From Burkholderia anthina (lineage in GTDB: Bacteria; Pseudomonadota; Gammaproteobacteria; Burkholderiales; Burkholderiaceae), in assembly GCF_902498995.1 (NCBI RefSeq), contig NZ_CABVLY010000029.1, forward strand, positions 1 through 64,000: 64,000 bases of DNA, written 5' to 3'. The notes beneath the pieces are model-generated. The model ran no database searches. It was not told where the DNA came from and saw nothing but the letters and a program-made list of their open reading frames with translations. The translations under genes and the position numbers were made by a program. Numbering within the stretch: position 1 is the stretch's first letter; every line of letters starts with the position of its first letter. Shown here in pieces: positions 26,517 to 34,602 of the stretch.

Positions 26517-27680
26517 TCACGCGCCGTGAATGCCGTCGTGCACGAGCGTGTGGAAGTGATGCACGAGGTGTTCGCTCTCGTTGCTGTGCTCGGCGTCGAT
26601 CACGTAGCGGCCCTGGTTGTAGCCGACCGAATGCAGCCCCTTCTGTACCGAGATGTTCAGGCGGATGTCTTCCGGGCCGAGATCGGTGTTCATCCAGTCC
26701 ATGCACGCCTTCGTCACCGCGGGGATCTCGTCGTGCGTCGAGTAGTAGCCGAAGCGCAGCAGCGTCTTCTCCGGTTCCAGCGGAATGATCAGGAACGTCG
26801 CGAGGAATTCCGAGTACGGGAACGTGTAGAACGTGTTGTGCGGCCAGATCCCGATGTTGAAGAAGCACTCGTCCGGATTCTTGTCGCCGAGCGGCACGCC
26901 GTACGCGGCGGTCGCGCCGAGATTGGCCGGCGCCGTGTAGGTCCACCATTTGTCGTGCTGCGTGAGCCGGTATCCGTCGAAGTCGATCAGGCCGGCCAGC
27001 TCGACGTGATGCGGGCCGGACAGCGAGAAGTGATAGCCCTCGATCGAGTTGTCCATGATGACCTTCCAGTTCGCCGGCACGATCACGTCCTTCTCCTCCA
27101 TCAGCCGGTACGCGTCCAGCTTCGGAAACACGCGCTTCATCTCCGCGTCGGCGCCAGGGAACTGGTCGCGCATCGACGGCGCATTCGGATCGAGGTTGAA
27201 GTAGTAGAACCCGCCGAGTTCCTCGACGCGCACCTTCGGAATGTTGTAGTCCGAAATATCGAAACCCTCGATGCGATCGGTGCGCGGCGCGCCGCGCAGG
27301 CTGCCGTCGGCGCCATAGCACCACGAGTGGTACGCGCAGCGGAACAGCCCTTTCTGCACGCCGCGCCGCGCTTCGACGAGGCGGTTGCCGCGATGCTGGC
27401 AAACGTTGTGGAACGCGTGGACCTGGCCGTCGCGGCCGCATGCGGCGATCACGCTCTGGTCGAACACGTCGGTCATCACGAACTGCCCGGGCGTGCTCAG
27501 TTCCGACTTGTGGCCGATCACGTGCCACGCCGACATGAAGATGCGGTCGCGCTCGGCCGCGAACACCGCATCGTCATAGAAATAGCGCGACGGCAGCGTC
27601 AGCGCGCTTTCGGGCCGTTGCTGCATCCAGCGGTCGGCAGCGACGATGTCTTGCTTCTTCACAACGGAGATCGGTTGCAT
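26517..27680 (-). CDS. Rieske oxygenase for a quaternary amine (CntA/GbcA-like)
   Basis: 387-residue Rieske non-haem iron oxygenase alpha subunit. The Rieske cluster ligands are Cys94-x-His96 (CQHRGNRL) and Cys115-x2-His118 (CAYHSWCYG). The mononuclear-iron region reads DNSIEGYHFSLSGPHH: His217 is a ligand, and the residue in the bridging position three before it is Glu214 rather than the Asp of aromatic-ring dioxygenases. A bridging Glu is typical of carnitine, choline and glycine-betaine monooxygenases. Length is close to CntA/YeaW. No beta subunit gene is present. First gene of a five-gene leftward operon with a GMC enzyme, reductase, binding protein and SDR. A perfect palindrome lies 110 bp upstream. 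Substrate: a quaternary amine, identity unknown. Confidence 0.9.
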   Translation of the reverse strand: MQPISVVKKQDIVAADRWMQQRPESALTLPSRYFYDDAVFAAERDRIFMSAWHVIGHKSELSTPGQFVMTDVFDQSVIAACGRDGQVHAFHNVCQHRGNRLVEARRGVQKGLFRCAYHSWCYGADGSLRGAPRTDRIEGFDISDYNIPKVRVEELGGFYYFNLDPNAPSMRDQFPGADAEMKRVFPKLDAYRLMEEKDVIVPANWKVIMDNSIEGYHFSLSGPHHVELAGLIDFDGYRLTQHDKWWTYTAPANLGATAAYGVPLGDKNPDECFFNIGIWPHNTFYTFPYSEFLATFLIIPLEPEKTLLRFGYYSTHDEIPAVTKACMDWMNTDLGPEDIRLNISVQKGLHSVGYNQGRYVIDAEHSNESEHLVHHFHTLVHDGIHGA

Positions 27681-27789
27681 GGGCGTTTTCCCTGTTCTGT
27701 CGTTCGTCGGAAGGTGGCGGCCCGGTCCGGCTGGCCATCCACCATGAAGCGAACTTTATGGGCGCCCGCCGGCCCGCACTTGATGGATC

Positions 27790-27807
27790 GCGACATCGCG
27801 ATGTCGC
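27790..27807. promoter_or_regulatory. Palindromic operator, copy 2 (AraC regulon)
   Basis: GCGACA-TCGCGA-TGTCGC is a perfect 18-bp palindrome in the divergent region between the Rieske operon (start 27680) and the esterase gene (start 27988). The half-sites and spacing are the same as at 19394-19411 next to the AraC/GATase1 gene. Confidence 0.7.
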
Positions 27808-27987
27808 CGCATGAGACCGCGTTTCGCGACACGCTCGCGCGCTGTCTCGGCTGACGCATGCAGCCGCCGGCTGCACGCCGCCCGCCTGACAACCCGTAGG
27901 TTTCGCCGAAATATGGTTGAAAGGCGCGGTTGCTAGAGTCGCCGAACCGGGTTGTCCTGGCGCCCGACCGCCGGACGGAGGCGATAC

Positions 27988-28890
27988 ATGCGACGATCAA
28001 TGAACCTGGTACGTGCATTCTGGTTGCTCCTGCTGCTCGCCGTTGCGGGCCCCGCCCTCGCGTTCCAGACGCGGGTCGTGGCAATCCCGAGCGCGGCGAT
28101 GCGCGAAACGCTGAAGGCGACCGTCGTGTTGCCCGACGACTACGCACGCCAACACAGCGGCGCCGAACGCGGCGTCGAACGCTTTCCGGTCGTCTACCTG
28201 CTGCACGGCTCCGGCGGCGACCACACCGACTGGACCAGCAACACGCACATCGCCGCGCTCGCCGACCGCTATCACGCGATCCTCGTGATGCCCGACGGCG
28301 GGCACGAGAGCTGGTACATCGACAGTCCGTTCGACTCGGGCAGCCGCTACGAAACCTTCGTCGGCGACGAAGTCGTGTCCTATATCGACGATCACTTCAG
28401 GACGATCGCCGCCAAACCGGCGCGCGCGATCACCGGGCTCAGCATGGGCGGCTTCGGCGCGCTGCGCATCGCGCTCGACCGGCCCGACACGTTCGGCGCG
28501 GTCGGCAGCATCAGCGGCGCGGTCGACCCGCGCTGCTGCGAGGACGAGCCGGGCATCGACCACGTGTTCGGCGACCCCGTCCGCCATTCGTCGTTCTGGA
28601 ACCGCAACGCGATCGTCGAAAGCGCACGCGCGTTCGTCCGCGCGCATCTCGACCTGACGATCGACTGCGGCCGCGACGACGCGTTCGTCGGCTCGAATCG
28701 CACGCTGCACGAGCGGCTCGTCGCGCTCGGCGTGCCGCACGACTATGCGGAACGTCCCGGCGGCCACACGTGGGATTACTGGGCGCAGGCGATCCGCTAC
28801 CAGATGCGGTTCTTCGCGATGTCGTTCCAGCACGGCGGCTATGCCTACCATCCGGCGCCCCATGCGCCGGGCATGACGCACGCGGGCTGA
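27988..28890 (+). CDS. Secreted esterase-D-family hydrolase
   Basis: 300-residue putative esterase (alpha/beta hydrolase, esterase-D/mycolyltransferase-like). It has a signal peptide (MRRSMNLVRAFWLLLLLAVA, cleavage near ALAFQ). The nucleophile is the Ser of GLSMGGFGAL, the Asp is probably in LTIDCGRDDAF and the His in ERPGGHTWDYW. The oxyanion region is LLHGSGGDHTDW. The start ATG at 27988 has GGACGGAGG upstream. It is divergent from the Rieske operon and shares the promoter region with the palindrome at 27790, so it may be part of that regulon, though this is not required. Confidence 0.85.
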   Translation: MRRSMNLVRAFWLLLLLAVAGPALAFQTRVVAIPSAAMRETLKATVVLPDDYARQHSGAERGVERFPVVYLLHGSGGDHTDWTSNTHIAALADRYHAILVMPDGGHESWYIDSPFDSGSRYETFVGDEVVSYIDDHFRTIAAKPARAITGLSMGGFGALRIALDRPDTFGAVGSISGAVDPRCCEDEPGIDHVFGDPVRHSSFWNRNAIVESARAFVRAHLDLTIDCGRDDAFVGSNRTLHERLVALGVPHDYAERPGGHTWDYWAQAIRYQMRFFAMSFQHGGYAYHPAPHAPGMTHAG

Positions 28891-28957
28891 CGCGCGGCAC
28901 TGCCGTGCAGCGAACCCGGTGGTACGATGCGCTGGCATCGACCACCCACGTTTTCCC

Positions 28958-29857
28958 ATGCCGCGCGACAACTTTGCGGACCTGCTTGCCTTCATCGCCG
29001 TCGCACGCGAGCGCAGCTTCACGCGCGCGGCCGCCCGGCTCGGCGTATCGCAATCCGCACTCAGCCATACGATCCGCTCGCTCGAGACGCGTCTCGGCGT
29101 GCGGCTGCTCACGCGCACGACGCGCAGCGTGTCGCCGACCGAAGCCGGCGAGCGCCTGCTGCTGAACCTCGCGCCGCGCTTCGACGAAATCGAGGCCGAG
29201 CTGTCCGCGCTCGCCGAGCTGCGCGACAAGCCGGCCGGCACCGTGCGCATCAATGCGACGGACTACGTGATCCGCACGTTGCTGTGGCCGAAGCTGTCGC
29301 CGATGCTGCGCGACTATCGCGACCTGAAGGTCGAGTTCGTGACCGACTACGGGCTGTCCGACATCGTCGCGGAACGCTTCGACATCGGCGTGCGGCTCGG
29401 CGACCAGGTCGCGAAGGACATGATCGCGGTGCGCATCTCGCCCGACCTGAAAATGGCGATCGTCGGCGCGCCCGCGTATTTCGCGCAACGCGAGCGGCCC
29501 ACGACGCCGCAGGATCTCGTCGCGCACGACTGCATCAACCTGCGCCTGCCGACGCACGGCGCGCTGTACGCATGGGAACTCGCGCGCGGCGACGACACGC
29601 TGCAAGTGCGCGTCGACGGCCAGGTCACGTTCAACGGCACCTATGAAATGCTCGACGCGGCGCTCGCCGGCTACGGCCTCGCGTACGTGCCGGCCGAACT
29701 CGCCGCGCCGCATGTCGATGCCGGCCGCCTCGTCGGCGTGCTCGACGACTGGTGCCCGACGTTCCCCGGTCATCACCTGTACTACGCGAGCCGGCGGCAG
29801 TCGTCGCGCGCGCTCGCGCTGATCGTCGACGCGCTGCGCCATCCGGCTCATTCATGA
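28958..29857 (+). CDS. LysR-family transcriptional regulator
   Basis: 299-residue LysR-type regulator. The N-terminal winged helix-turn-helix is FADLLAFIAVARERSFTRAA...LGVSQSALSHTIRSLE (about residues 5-60). The ligand-binding domain follows (VRINATDYVIRTLLWPKL). Start MPRDNFADLLAFIA at 28958. The downstream carboxymuconolactone-decarboxylase-like and aldo/keto reductase genes on the same strand are the likely targets; a TTATCGATAA palindrome lies between. Confidence 0.9.
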   Translation: MPRDNFADLLAFIAVARERSFTRAAARLGVSQSALSHTIRSLETRLGVRLLTRTTRSVSPTEAGERLLLNLAPRFDEIEAELSALAELRDKPAGTVRINATDYVIRTLLWPKLSPMLRDYRDLKVEFVTDYGLSDIVAERFDIGVRLGDQVAKDMIAVRISPDLKMAIVGAPAYFAQRERPTTPQDLVAHDCINLRLPTHGALYAWELARGDDTLQVRVDGQVTFNGTYEMLDAALAGYGLAYVPAELAAPHVDAGRLVGVLDDWCPTFPGHHLYYASRRQSSRALALIVDALRHPAHS

Positions 29858-29891
29858 ACCCGCTCGATAAGTGCATGCGAATTATTGGGGA

Positions 29892-29901
29892 TTATCGATA
29901 A
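29892..29901. promoter_or_regulatory. TTATCGATAA palindrome upstream of CMD gene
   Basis: Perfect 10-bp palindrome, 53 bp before the start at 29954, with a related half-site CGATAAG about 25 bp upstream. It may be the LysR binding site; this is inference. Confidence 0.4.
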
Positions 29902-29953
29902 GCGTTTCGGTAGCTACCATCGTTGGTGTCTTCAACGTCATCCGGAGCCATCG

Positions 29954-30280
29954 ATGTCCGAACCGACTTCCCCCGCGCGCCGCGCCTTCGGCGCCATCGC
30001 GCCGGCCCTCGCCGACTACACCGACAACGTGCTGTTCGGCGACGTGTGGCAGCGCCCCGGCCTGTCGCCGCGCGATCGCAGCCTGATCACCGTCGCGAGC
30101 CTCGTCGCGCTGTATCGCGTGAACGAGCTGCCGTTCCATCTGAAGAAAGCGCTCGACAACGGCCTCACCCGCGACGAGCTGATCGAGGCGATCACCCACC
30201 TCGCGTTCTACTCCGGCTGGCCGACCGCAAGCTCGGCGCTGCCGATCGCGCAACGCATCTTCGACGAAGCCGGCGTGTGA
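29954..30280 (+). CDS. Carboxymuconolactone decarboxylase-family protein
   Basis: 108-residue CMD/AhpD-fold protein. Family pattern: RDRSLITVASLVALYRVNELPFHLKKAL, then ITHLAFYSGWPTASSALP. It contains no Cys, so it lacks the CxxC of AhpD-type peroxidases and resembles the decarboxylase-like branch. Start MSEPTSPARRAFG after CCGGAGCCATCG. It lies between a LysR gene and an aldo/keto reductase gene on the same strand; this trio is a common stress- or quinone-linked arrangement in proteobacteria. Exact activity unknown. Confidence 0.85.
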   Translation: MSEPTSPARRAFGAIAPALADYTDNVLFGDVWQRPGLSPRDRSLITVASLVALYRVNELPFHLKKALDNGLTRDELIEAITHLAFYSGWPTASSALPIAQRIFDEAGV

Positions 30281-30356
30281 ACACGACGCACGGCCGGCAC
30301 GTTCCCGTTCAACCGACTTGAACCGACGCGGGCGTATGTCCGCATGGAGTCCGCAT

Positions 30357-31364
30357 ATGGATTACCGCTATCTCGGGCGCAGCGCGCTCAAGGTGTCGCC
30401 GCTGTGTCTCGGCGCGATGATGTTCGGCGGGGAAACCGACGAAGCGACGTCGGCGCGCATCATCGGCAAGGCCTTCGACCAGGGCGTCAACTTCATCGAC
30501 ACGGCCGACGTCTATCACGCCGGACGCTCGGAAGAAATCGTCGGCCGCGCGATCGCACGACATCGCGACAGTTGGGTCGTCGCGACGAAATTCGGCTATC
30601 CGGCCGGACCGGACGCGGGGCCGAACCGTCAGGGCCAGTCGCGCAAGTGGATCTTCGAATCGGTCGACGCGAGCCTGAAGCGGCTCGGAACCGATTACAT
30701 CGATATCCTCTATTTCCATCGCGCGCTGACCGACGCGCCGCTCGACGAAGCGATGCGCGCGGTGGCCGACCTGATCCGGCAAGGCAAGGTGCGCTACATC
30801 GGACTGTCGAACTTCAAGGGCTGGCGCATTGCCGAGATCGTGCGACTCGCGGATCAGCTCGGCATCGATCGGCCGGTTGCGAGCGAACCGCTGTACAACC
30901 TCGTCGATCGCACGGCCGAGGTCGAACAGCTTCCGGCCGCCGCGCATTACGGGATCGGCGTCGTGCCGTACAGCCCGCTCGCGCGCGGCGTGTTGACCGG
31001 CAAATATGCGGCCGATGCGCAGCCGCCCGCCGATTCGCGCGCGGGCCGCGGCGACCGGCGCATCCGGCAGACGGAATGGCGGCCCGAATCGTTGCACATC
31101 GCGCAGCAGGTGGCCGCGCATGCGGCTGCGCGCGGCACGACGTCGGTCGCGTTCGCGCTCGCCTGGGTGATGAAGAACCGCATCGTCAGCTCGACGATCG
31201 CGGGCCCGCGCACCGAGGCGCACTGGGACAGCTACGTCGATGCGCTGACGCTCGAGCTCGGCCCCGACGACGAGCGCTTCGTCGACGCGCTGGTGCCGCC
31301 CGGGCATGCGTCGACGCACGGTTATACGGATCCCGGCTATCCAGTCGAAGGGCGGAAGGTTTGA
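30357..31364 (+). CDS. Aldo/keto reductase
   Basis: 335-residue NADPH-dependent aldo/keto reductase. The catalytic tetrad is visible: Asp and Tyr in NFIDTADVYHAGRSEE, Lys in VVATKFGYPAG, and His in DILYFHRALTD. The phosphate-binding C-terminal region is SSTIAGPRTEAHW. Start MDYRYLGRSALKVSPL at 30357. A small inverted repeat GTTCAA-CCGAC-TTGAAC lies at 30307-30323 in front. Probably co-regulated with the LysR and CMD-type genes. Substrate unknown. Confidence 0.9.
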   Translation: MDYRYLGRSALKVSPLCLGAMMFGGETDEATSARIIGKAFDQGVNFIDTADVYHAGRSEEIVGRAIARHRDSWVVATKFGYPAGPDAGPNRQGQSRKWIFESVDASLKRLGTDYIDILYFHRALTDAPLDEAMRAVADLIRQGKVRYIGLSNFKGWRIAEIVRLADQLGIDRPVASEPLYNLVDRTAEVEQLPAAAHYGIGVVPYSPLARGVLTGKYAADAQPPADSRAGRGDRRIRQTEWRPESLHIAQQVAAHAAARGTTSVAFALAWVMKNRIVSSTIAGPRTEAHWDSYVDALTLELGPDDERFVDALVPPGHASTHGYTDPGYPVEGRKV

Positions 31365-31453
31365 CGTCGGGAGATTGAAGCGGGATGCCCGCTGCCCGCC
31401 GGCATGATGCGGCGATCGCGATTGCAGGCGCGCGAAGGATGTACGACTGACGG

Positions 31454-31473
31454 GCCGGACGGTGTCGTCCGGC
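31454..31473. terminator. T-less hairpin between convergent genes
   Basis: GCCGGACG-GTGT-CGTCCGGC, a perfect 8-bp stem with a 4-nt loop, lies between the aldo/keto reductase gene and the convergent small gene at 31581. The rest of the 216-bp gap is A-rich, then a short CGG repeat at 31561-31576. Confidence 0.5.
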
Positions 31474-31580
31474 AAGCGGGTGAGCGGATGAACTAAGGCA
31501 GTGCGCGTCGGGCGACGCGGCGAAAAACAGAAAACGAAAAGCGAGCAACGAAAACGGCGACGGCGGCGGCGGCGGCGAAC

Positions 31581-31811
31581 TCAGTTGCCGCGTGCCGCGT
31601 CGGCGCTCACCACGCGATCGAAAAATTCCTGCGCTTGCGCCAGTTCGTCGAGCGCGCGATCGAGGCGCGACATCGCGCGTGCATATTCGGCCGACGAGAT
31701 ATCGTCGTCGCTTTCGCCGCGCACGGCGCGAAACGCCTGATCGACATTGCGCGTCGCTTCGACGAAGCGTTGCGCGGCCCGGGCTTCCTGCGAACAGATA
31801 TGGGTCGACAT
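31581..31811 (-). CDS. Small helical hypothetical protein
   Basis: 76 residues, start MSTHICSQEARAAQRFVEAT at 31811 with GAGGGAGAAG upstream. Predicted all-helical, with heptad-like spacing of Ala, Leu and Phe (AMSRLDRALDELAQAQEFFD) and an acidic middle. No family recognised. No signal peptide. The good ribosome site supports a real gene. Confidence 0.6.
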   Translation of the reverse strand: MSTHICSQEARAAQRFVEATRNVDQAFRAVRGESDDDISSAEYARAMSRLDRALDELAQAQEFFDRVVSADAARGN

Positions 31812-32087
31812 CGACACTTCTCCCTCAGGGTTGCTGTGTGAAGCAAGCCGGCGCCCAGTGTGCGTCGCGCGCATGTCGACGGCGTGAACGATCGCCAACC
31901 GCCTGCCGGCGCATCGGCCGCCGCACGGCGTGCTTCGAGCCGATTGTCGCTCCGGGTTCGCGGATCCGCTATGGCGAGATTGCAACAAATTCTTGCGCGC
32001 GCCGTGACGACGGCCGCACCGGCGCGTGCGTTGCATGCGCATCGGTTTCGCTGCCGATGCACACGCCGCACCTCAGCGGCGCACACG

Positions 32088-32993
32088 TCATGCGCGCCCG
32101 ATGCGCGGATGCGTCAAGCCGCCGAACGCCGCCGCTTCACCGGACGACAGATCGAACAGATCGCCGGTGGGCTCGCGCGGGTGCTCGGCAGCCGGCCGAC
32201 TGCGCAACCGCGCCACATGCGCGGGCGCGACATAGGCGGCCGCCGTTTCGATCGGCGGCACGTCGAACAGATCGCGCGTGACGCCGCGCACGGCATCCGT
32301 CGGTGACCGGCCGCGCAGGCGCGCGACCAGTTCGACGAAGCGATCGAAATCGCCGGCGCGCGTCGCCTTGTTCACGTCGGCGAGATCGCGCGCCTTCAGC
32401 ACGCACGGCTGTGCGAGCCGCACGAAATACGGTGCCTCCAGTTCGACCGACAGCGCAAGCGGATAGCTCTTTCCCGTTTGTTCCTTCGCACGCCCGATGC
32501 AGTCGACCACGGCCGCGCCCTGCGCGACGCCGAGCGGCTTGCCCGTGCTCACGCTGCGCAGGTGATCCGGGAACACGCGCAGTTGCGTGCCGACCGTCAG
32601 CGCGGTGGATGACGCGCACACCAGCGCGTAGTGCTGTTCGCGACGCCGGCCCGACGGCAGCGTCGAGCGGCTCGCGATGAACGTGTGCGGCGGCAACGGC
32701 CGCACCTGGCCGCTTGCGTCGACCCATGCATTCCACAGCAGCGCGTCCTCGCGCTTGCGCTCGCCCGGCCGCGCGCGCGACGCGACCGGCGAAAACAGCG
32801 CGAGCAGCGAGCCCGTGCGATGCGCGGCGACTTCCGCGCTGCTGCCGAGCGGCTGGTTGATCCCCCACAGAAAACGCCCGCCCCCGAGCCGGCGCTCCCA
32901 TTCCTTGCGGAGCACGACGGTCGGCAGTTCCTCGCCGGACTCGGTACCGATCTTCGTCCAGCAGAAGGTGGGAGGGAGGTGTTTCAGTGTCAT
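32088..32993 (-). CDS. Conserved protein of unknown function
   Basis: 301 residues, start MTLKHLPPTFCWTKIGTESG at 32993. The N-terminal pattern FCWTKIGTESGEELPTVVLR and GGGRFLWGINQPLG resembles stand-alone proteins from diverse bacteria that I remember as a conserved family but cannot name. The centre has PLPPHTFIASRSTLP and HYALVCASSTALTVG. The last 50 residues look low-complexity. It is divergent from a small helix-turn-helix gene at 33063. No signal peptide or membrane segment. It might bind nucleic acid, but I have no evidence beyond the partner. Confidence 0.65.
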   Translation of the reverse strand: MTLKHLPPTFCWTKIGTESGEELPTVVLRKEWERRLGGGRFLWGINQPLGSSAEVAAHRTGSLLALFSPVASRARPGERKREDALLWNAWVDASGQVRPLPPHTFIASRSTLPSGRRREQHYALVCASSTALTVGTQLRVFPDHLRSVSTGKPLGVAQGAAVVDCIGRAKEQTGKSYPLALSVELEAPYFVRLAQPCVLKARDLADVNKATRAGDFDRFVELVARLRGRSPTDAVRGVTRDLFDVPPIETAAAYVAPAHVARLRSRPAAEHPREPTGDLFDLSSGEAAAFGGLTHPRIGRA

Positions 32994-33035
32994 CAACTTT
33001 CTCGGAATACAGCCTCGCCGGTGACAGCAAGCCCA

Positions 33036-33064
33036 TTCAACAACCGTAACTGTATAGGTATAAT
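33036..33064 (+). promoter_or_regulatory. Promoter with consensus -10 overlapping the start
   Basis: A perfect TATAAT at 33059-33064 lies 17 bp after TTCAAC (33036-33041, 3 of 6 consensus bases). The -10 box overlaps the ATG at 33063, and a start of transcription 7 nt downstream would fall on the second ATG at 33072, giving a leaderless mRNA. Confidence 0.6.
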
Positions 33065-33410
33065 GCATCGCATGGAAGCCCCGGATCACGATTTTCCTGT
33101 TCAAGACCTGTTGCGCCGCTTGATGGCGGACACGCGCTCGTCCAGCGAAATCGCGCGGCTTTCCGGCGTCAGCCAGCCGACCGTGTCGCGTTTGCGGTTG
33201 TCGAACGGGCATCGGCTGCGGCGCAGCGCGCCATTCAACAAGCTATGCAGTTTCTATGGCGTCGATACCGCGCCGACGCGCCGCCGCTACAACGACCTGC
33301 TGCGCGACGCGATCGTCGACGCGTGGGACGGCTCGGACGAGCACGGCCGCGCGCTGCTGGTCGTGATTCAGGGATTGAAGGATCTGCAGGCGAAGGCGGA
33401 CGACGGATGA
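33063..33410 (+). CDS. Small helix-turn-helix protein
   Basis: 115 residues from ATG 33063 (MHRMEAPDHDF) or 112 from ATG 33072, which the promoter position favours. A Cro/C1-like helix-turn-helix is visible: SSEIARLSGVSQPTVSRLRL at about residues 28-47. The C-terminal part is helical. Size suggests a DNA-binding regulator. It is divergent from the unknown 301-residue protein gene, 69 bp apart, and probably regulates that gene and itself. Confidence 0.75.
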   Translation: MHRMEAPDHDFPVQDLLRRLMADTRSSSEIARLSGVSQPTVSRLRLSNGHRLRRSAPFNKLCSFYGVDTAPTRRRYNDLLRDAIVDAWDGSDEHGRALLVVIQGLKDLQAKADDG

Positions 33411-33538
33411 CGGTGCAGCGGGAACGAAGCGCCGTCCGCGCCGGCCGGCAACGCGCGCACCTATGACTGCACGAAATGACCGTGCCGATACCCGTCGCCG
33501 GGACTATGATGGTCCGGTCAGCAGCCTCGGGGCGAACC

Positions 33539-34384
33539 GTGGATCGAGACGAAGACTTCATCGTGCGCACCATGTCGGCGGACGACGTCGCCATGTCGGT
33601 CGAATGGGCGGCGGCCGAAGGGTGGAACCCCGGCCGGCATGACCCGCCCTGTTTCAGGGAAGCGGATCCGGCCGGCTTCTTCGTCGGCGTGTGGCGCGGC
33701 GAGCCGGTCGCGTGCATCGCCACCGTCGCGTACGACGAACACTTCGGCTTCCTCGGTCTTTACATCGTCAAACCCGGGTATCGCGGCAAAGGCCTGGGCA
33801 TGCGAATCTGGCGGCACGGCATGCGCTACCTTGGCGATCGCAACATTGGGCTCGACGGCGTCGTGGCCCAGCAGGCGAACTACAGGAAGTCCGGCTTCCG
33901 GCTCGCGTACCGCAACATTCGCTATCAGGGGCATGTCAGCGGCATCGGATGCGCGCAGGTGGCGGCAGCGGCCGACGTGCCGTTCGAGCAGTTGCTTGCG
34001 TACGATCGCCAGTGTTTCCCCGCCGCGCGCGAGCGCTTCGTCTCCGCGTGGATCGCCCAGCCCGACGCCGTCGCGCTCGCGGCGCTCGATGCCGGCCGCG
34101 TCGCCGGATACGGTGTCGTGCGCCGCTGCAACGCGGGCTGCAAGATCGGCCCGCTCTTCGCCGACGATGCAGACGTCGCGACCGGGCTGTTGCGTGCGCT
34201 GGCGGCACGCATGCCCGGCGAGGTCGTCGTGCTCGACGTACCGGAAGCGAACCCCGCGGCCGTCGCGCTGGCGGAACGGCACGGCATGACGAGCGTGTTC
34301 GAAACCGCGCGGATGTACACGCAACACGCACCCGCGATTGCGATCGATCGCGTGTTCGGCGTGACGTCGTTCGAGTTGGGATGA
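33539..34384 (+). CDS. GNAT acetyltransferase with YitH/HolE-like C-domain
   Basis: About 281 residues from GTG 33539 (VDRDEDFIVRTMSADDV), chosen because the GNAT fold begins at FIVRTMS and GGGGCG lies in front; an ATG at 33476 would add 21 residues. The N-terminal GNAT domain has the acetyl-CoA loop VKPGYRGKGLGMRIW and the family start EWAAAEGWNPGRHD. The C-terminal half is the YitH/HolE-type domain (YDRQCFPAARERFVSAWI, GPLFADDADVATGLLRAL). Substrate unknown. Confidence 0.85.
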   Translation: MDRDEDFIVRTMSADDVAMSVEWAAAEGWNPGRHDPPCFREADPAGFFVGVWRGEPVACIATVAYDEHFGFLGLYIVKPGYRGKGLGMRIWRHGMRYLGDRNIGLDGVVAQQANYRKSGFRLAYRNIRYQGHVSGIGCAQVAAAADVPFEQLLAYDRQCFPAARERFVSAWIAQPDAVALAALDAGRVAGYGVVRRCNAGCKIGPLFADDADVATGLLRALAARMPGEVVVLDVPEANPAAVALAERHGMTSVFETARMYTQHAPAIAIDRVFGVTSFELG

Positions 34385-34497
34385 CGGCGCGGACGGGCCG
34401 GCCTGATCGATCGTCCGCAAACGACATCGGCGAACACGCGCGACCGAGCCGCGACATCTCGGTCACGCGGCGGCAACCGTCACGGCGCGCTCCCCGC

Positions 34498-34599
34498 CTA
34501 CTGCTCCAACCCCACCCCCAGCGGCCGCTGATCGCTGCGCCCGTGATCGTCGACGACCCGCACCGTATAGCTGCCGGCCGTGCGCGGCTGCCCGGCATC
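34498..34599 (-). pseudogene. 3' remnant resembling penicillin-binding protein 1C
   Basis: Reading leftward from 34599, the frame gives DAGQPRTAGSYTVRVVDDHG, then RSDQRPLGVGLEQ and a stop at 34498-34500. This looks like the end of the C-terminal beta-sandwich domain of PbpC (PBP1C), where the motif G-Y-x-V-x-V-V-D-x-x-G-R-S is typical. The rest of the gene is absent: the similarity stops at about 34600, where a different gene tail starts on the other strand. Confidence 0.5.
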
Positions 34600-34602
34600 C
34601 AC

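Noticed and set aside
31561-31576. CGG trinucleotide run as a phase-variation tract
   Set aside because: It lies just past the stop codon of the 31581 gene, not in a coding region or promoter, and is only about five units long.
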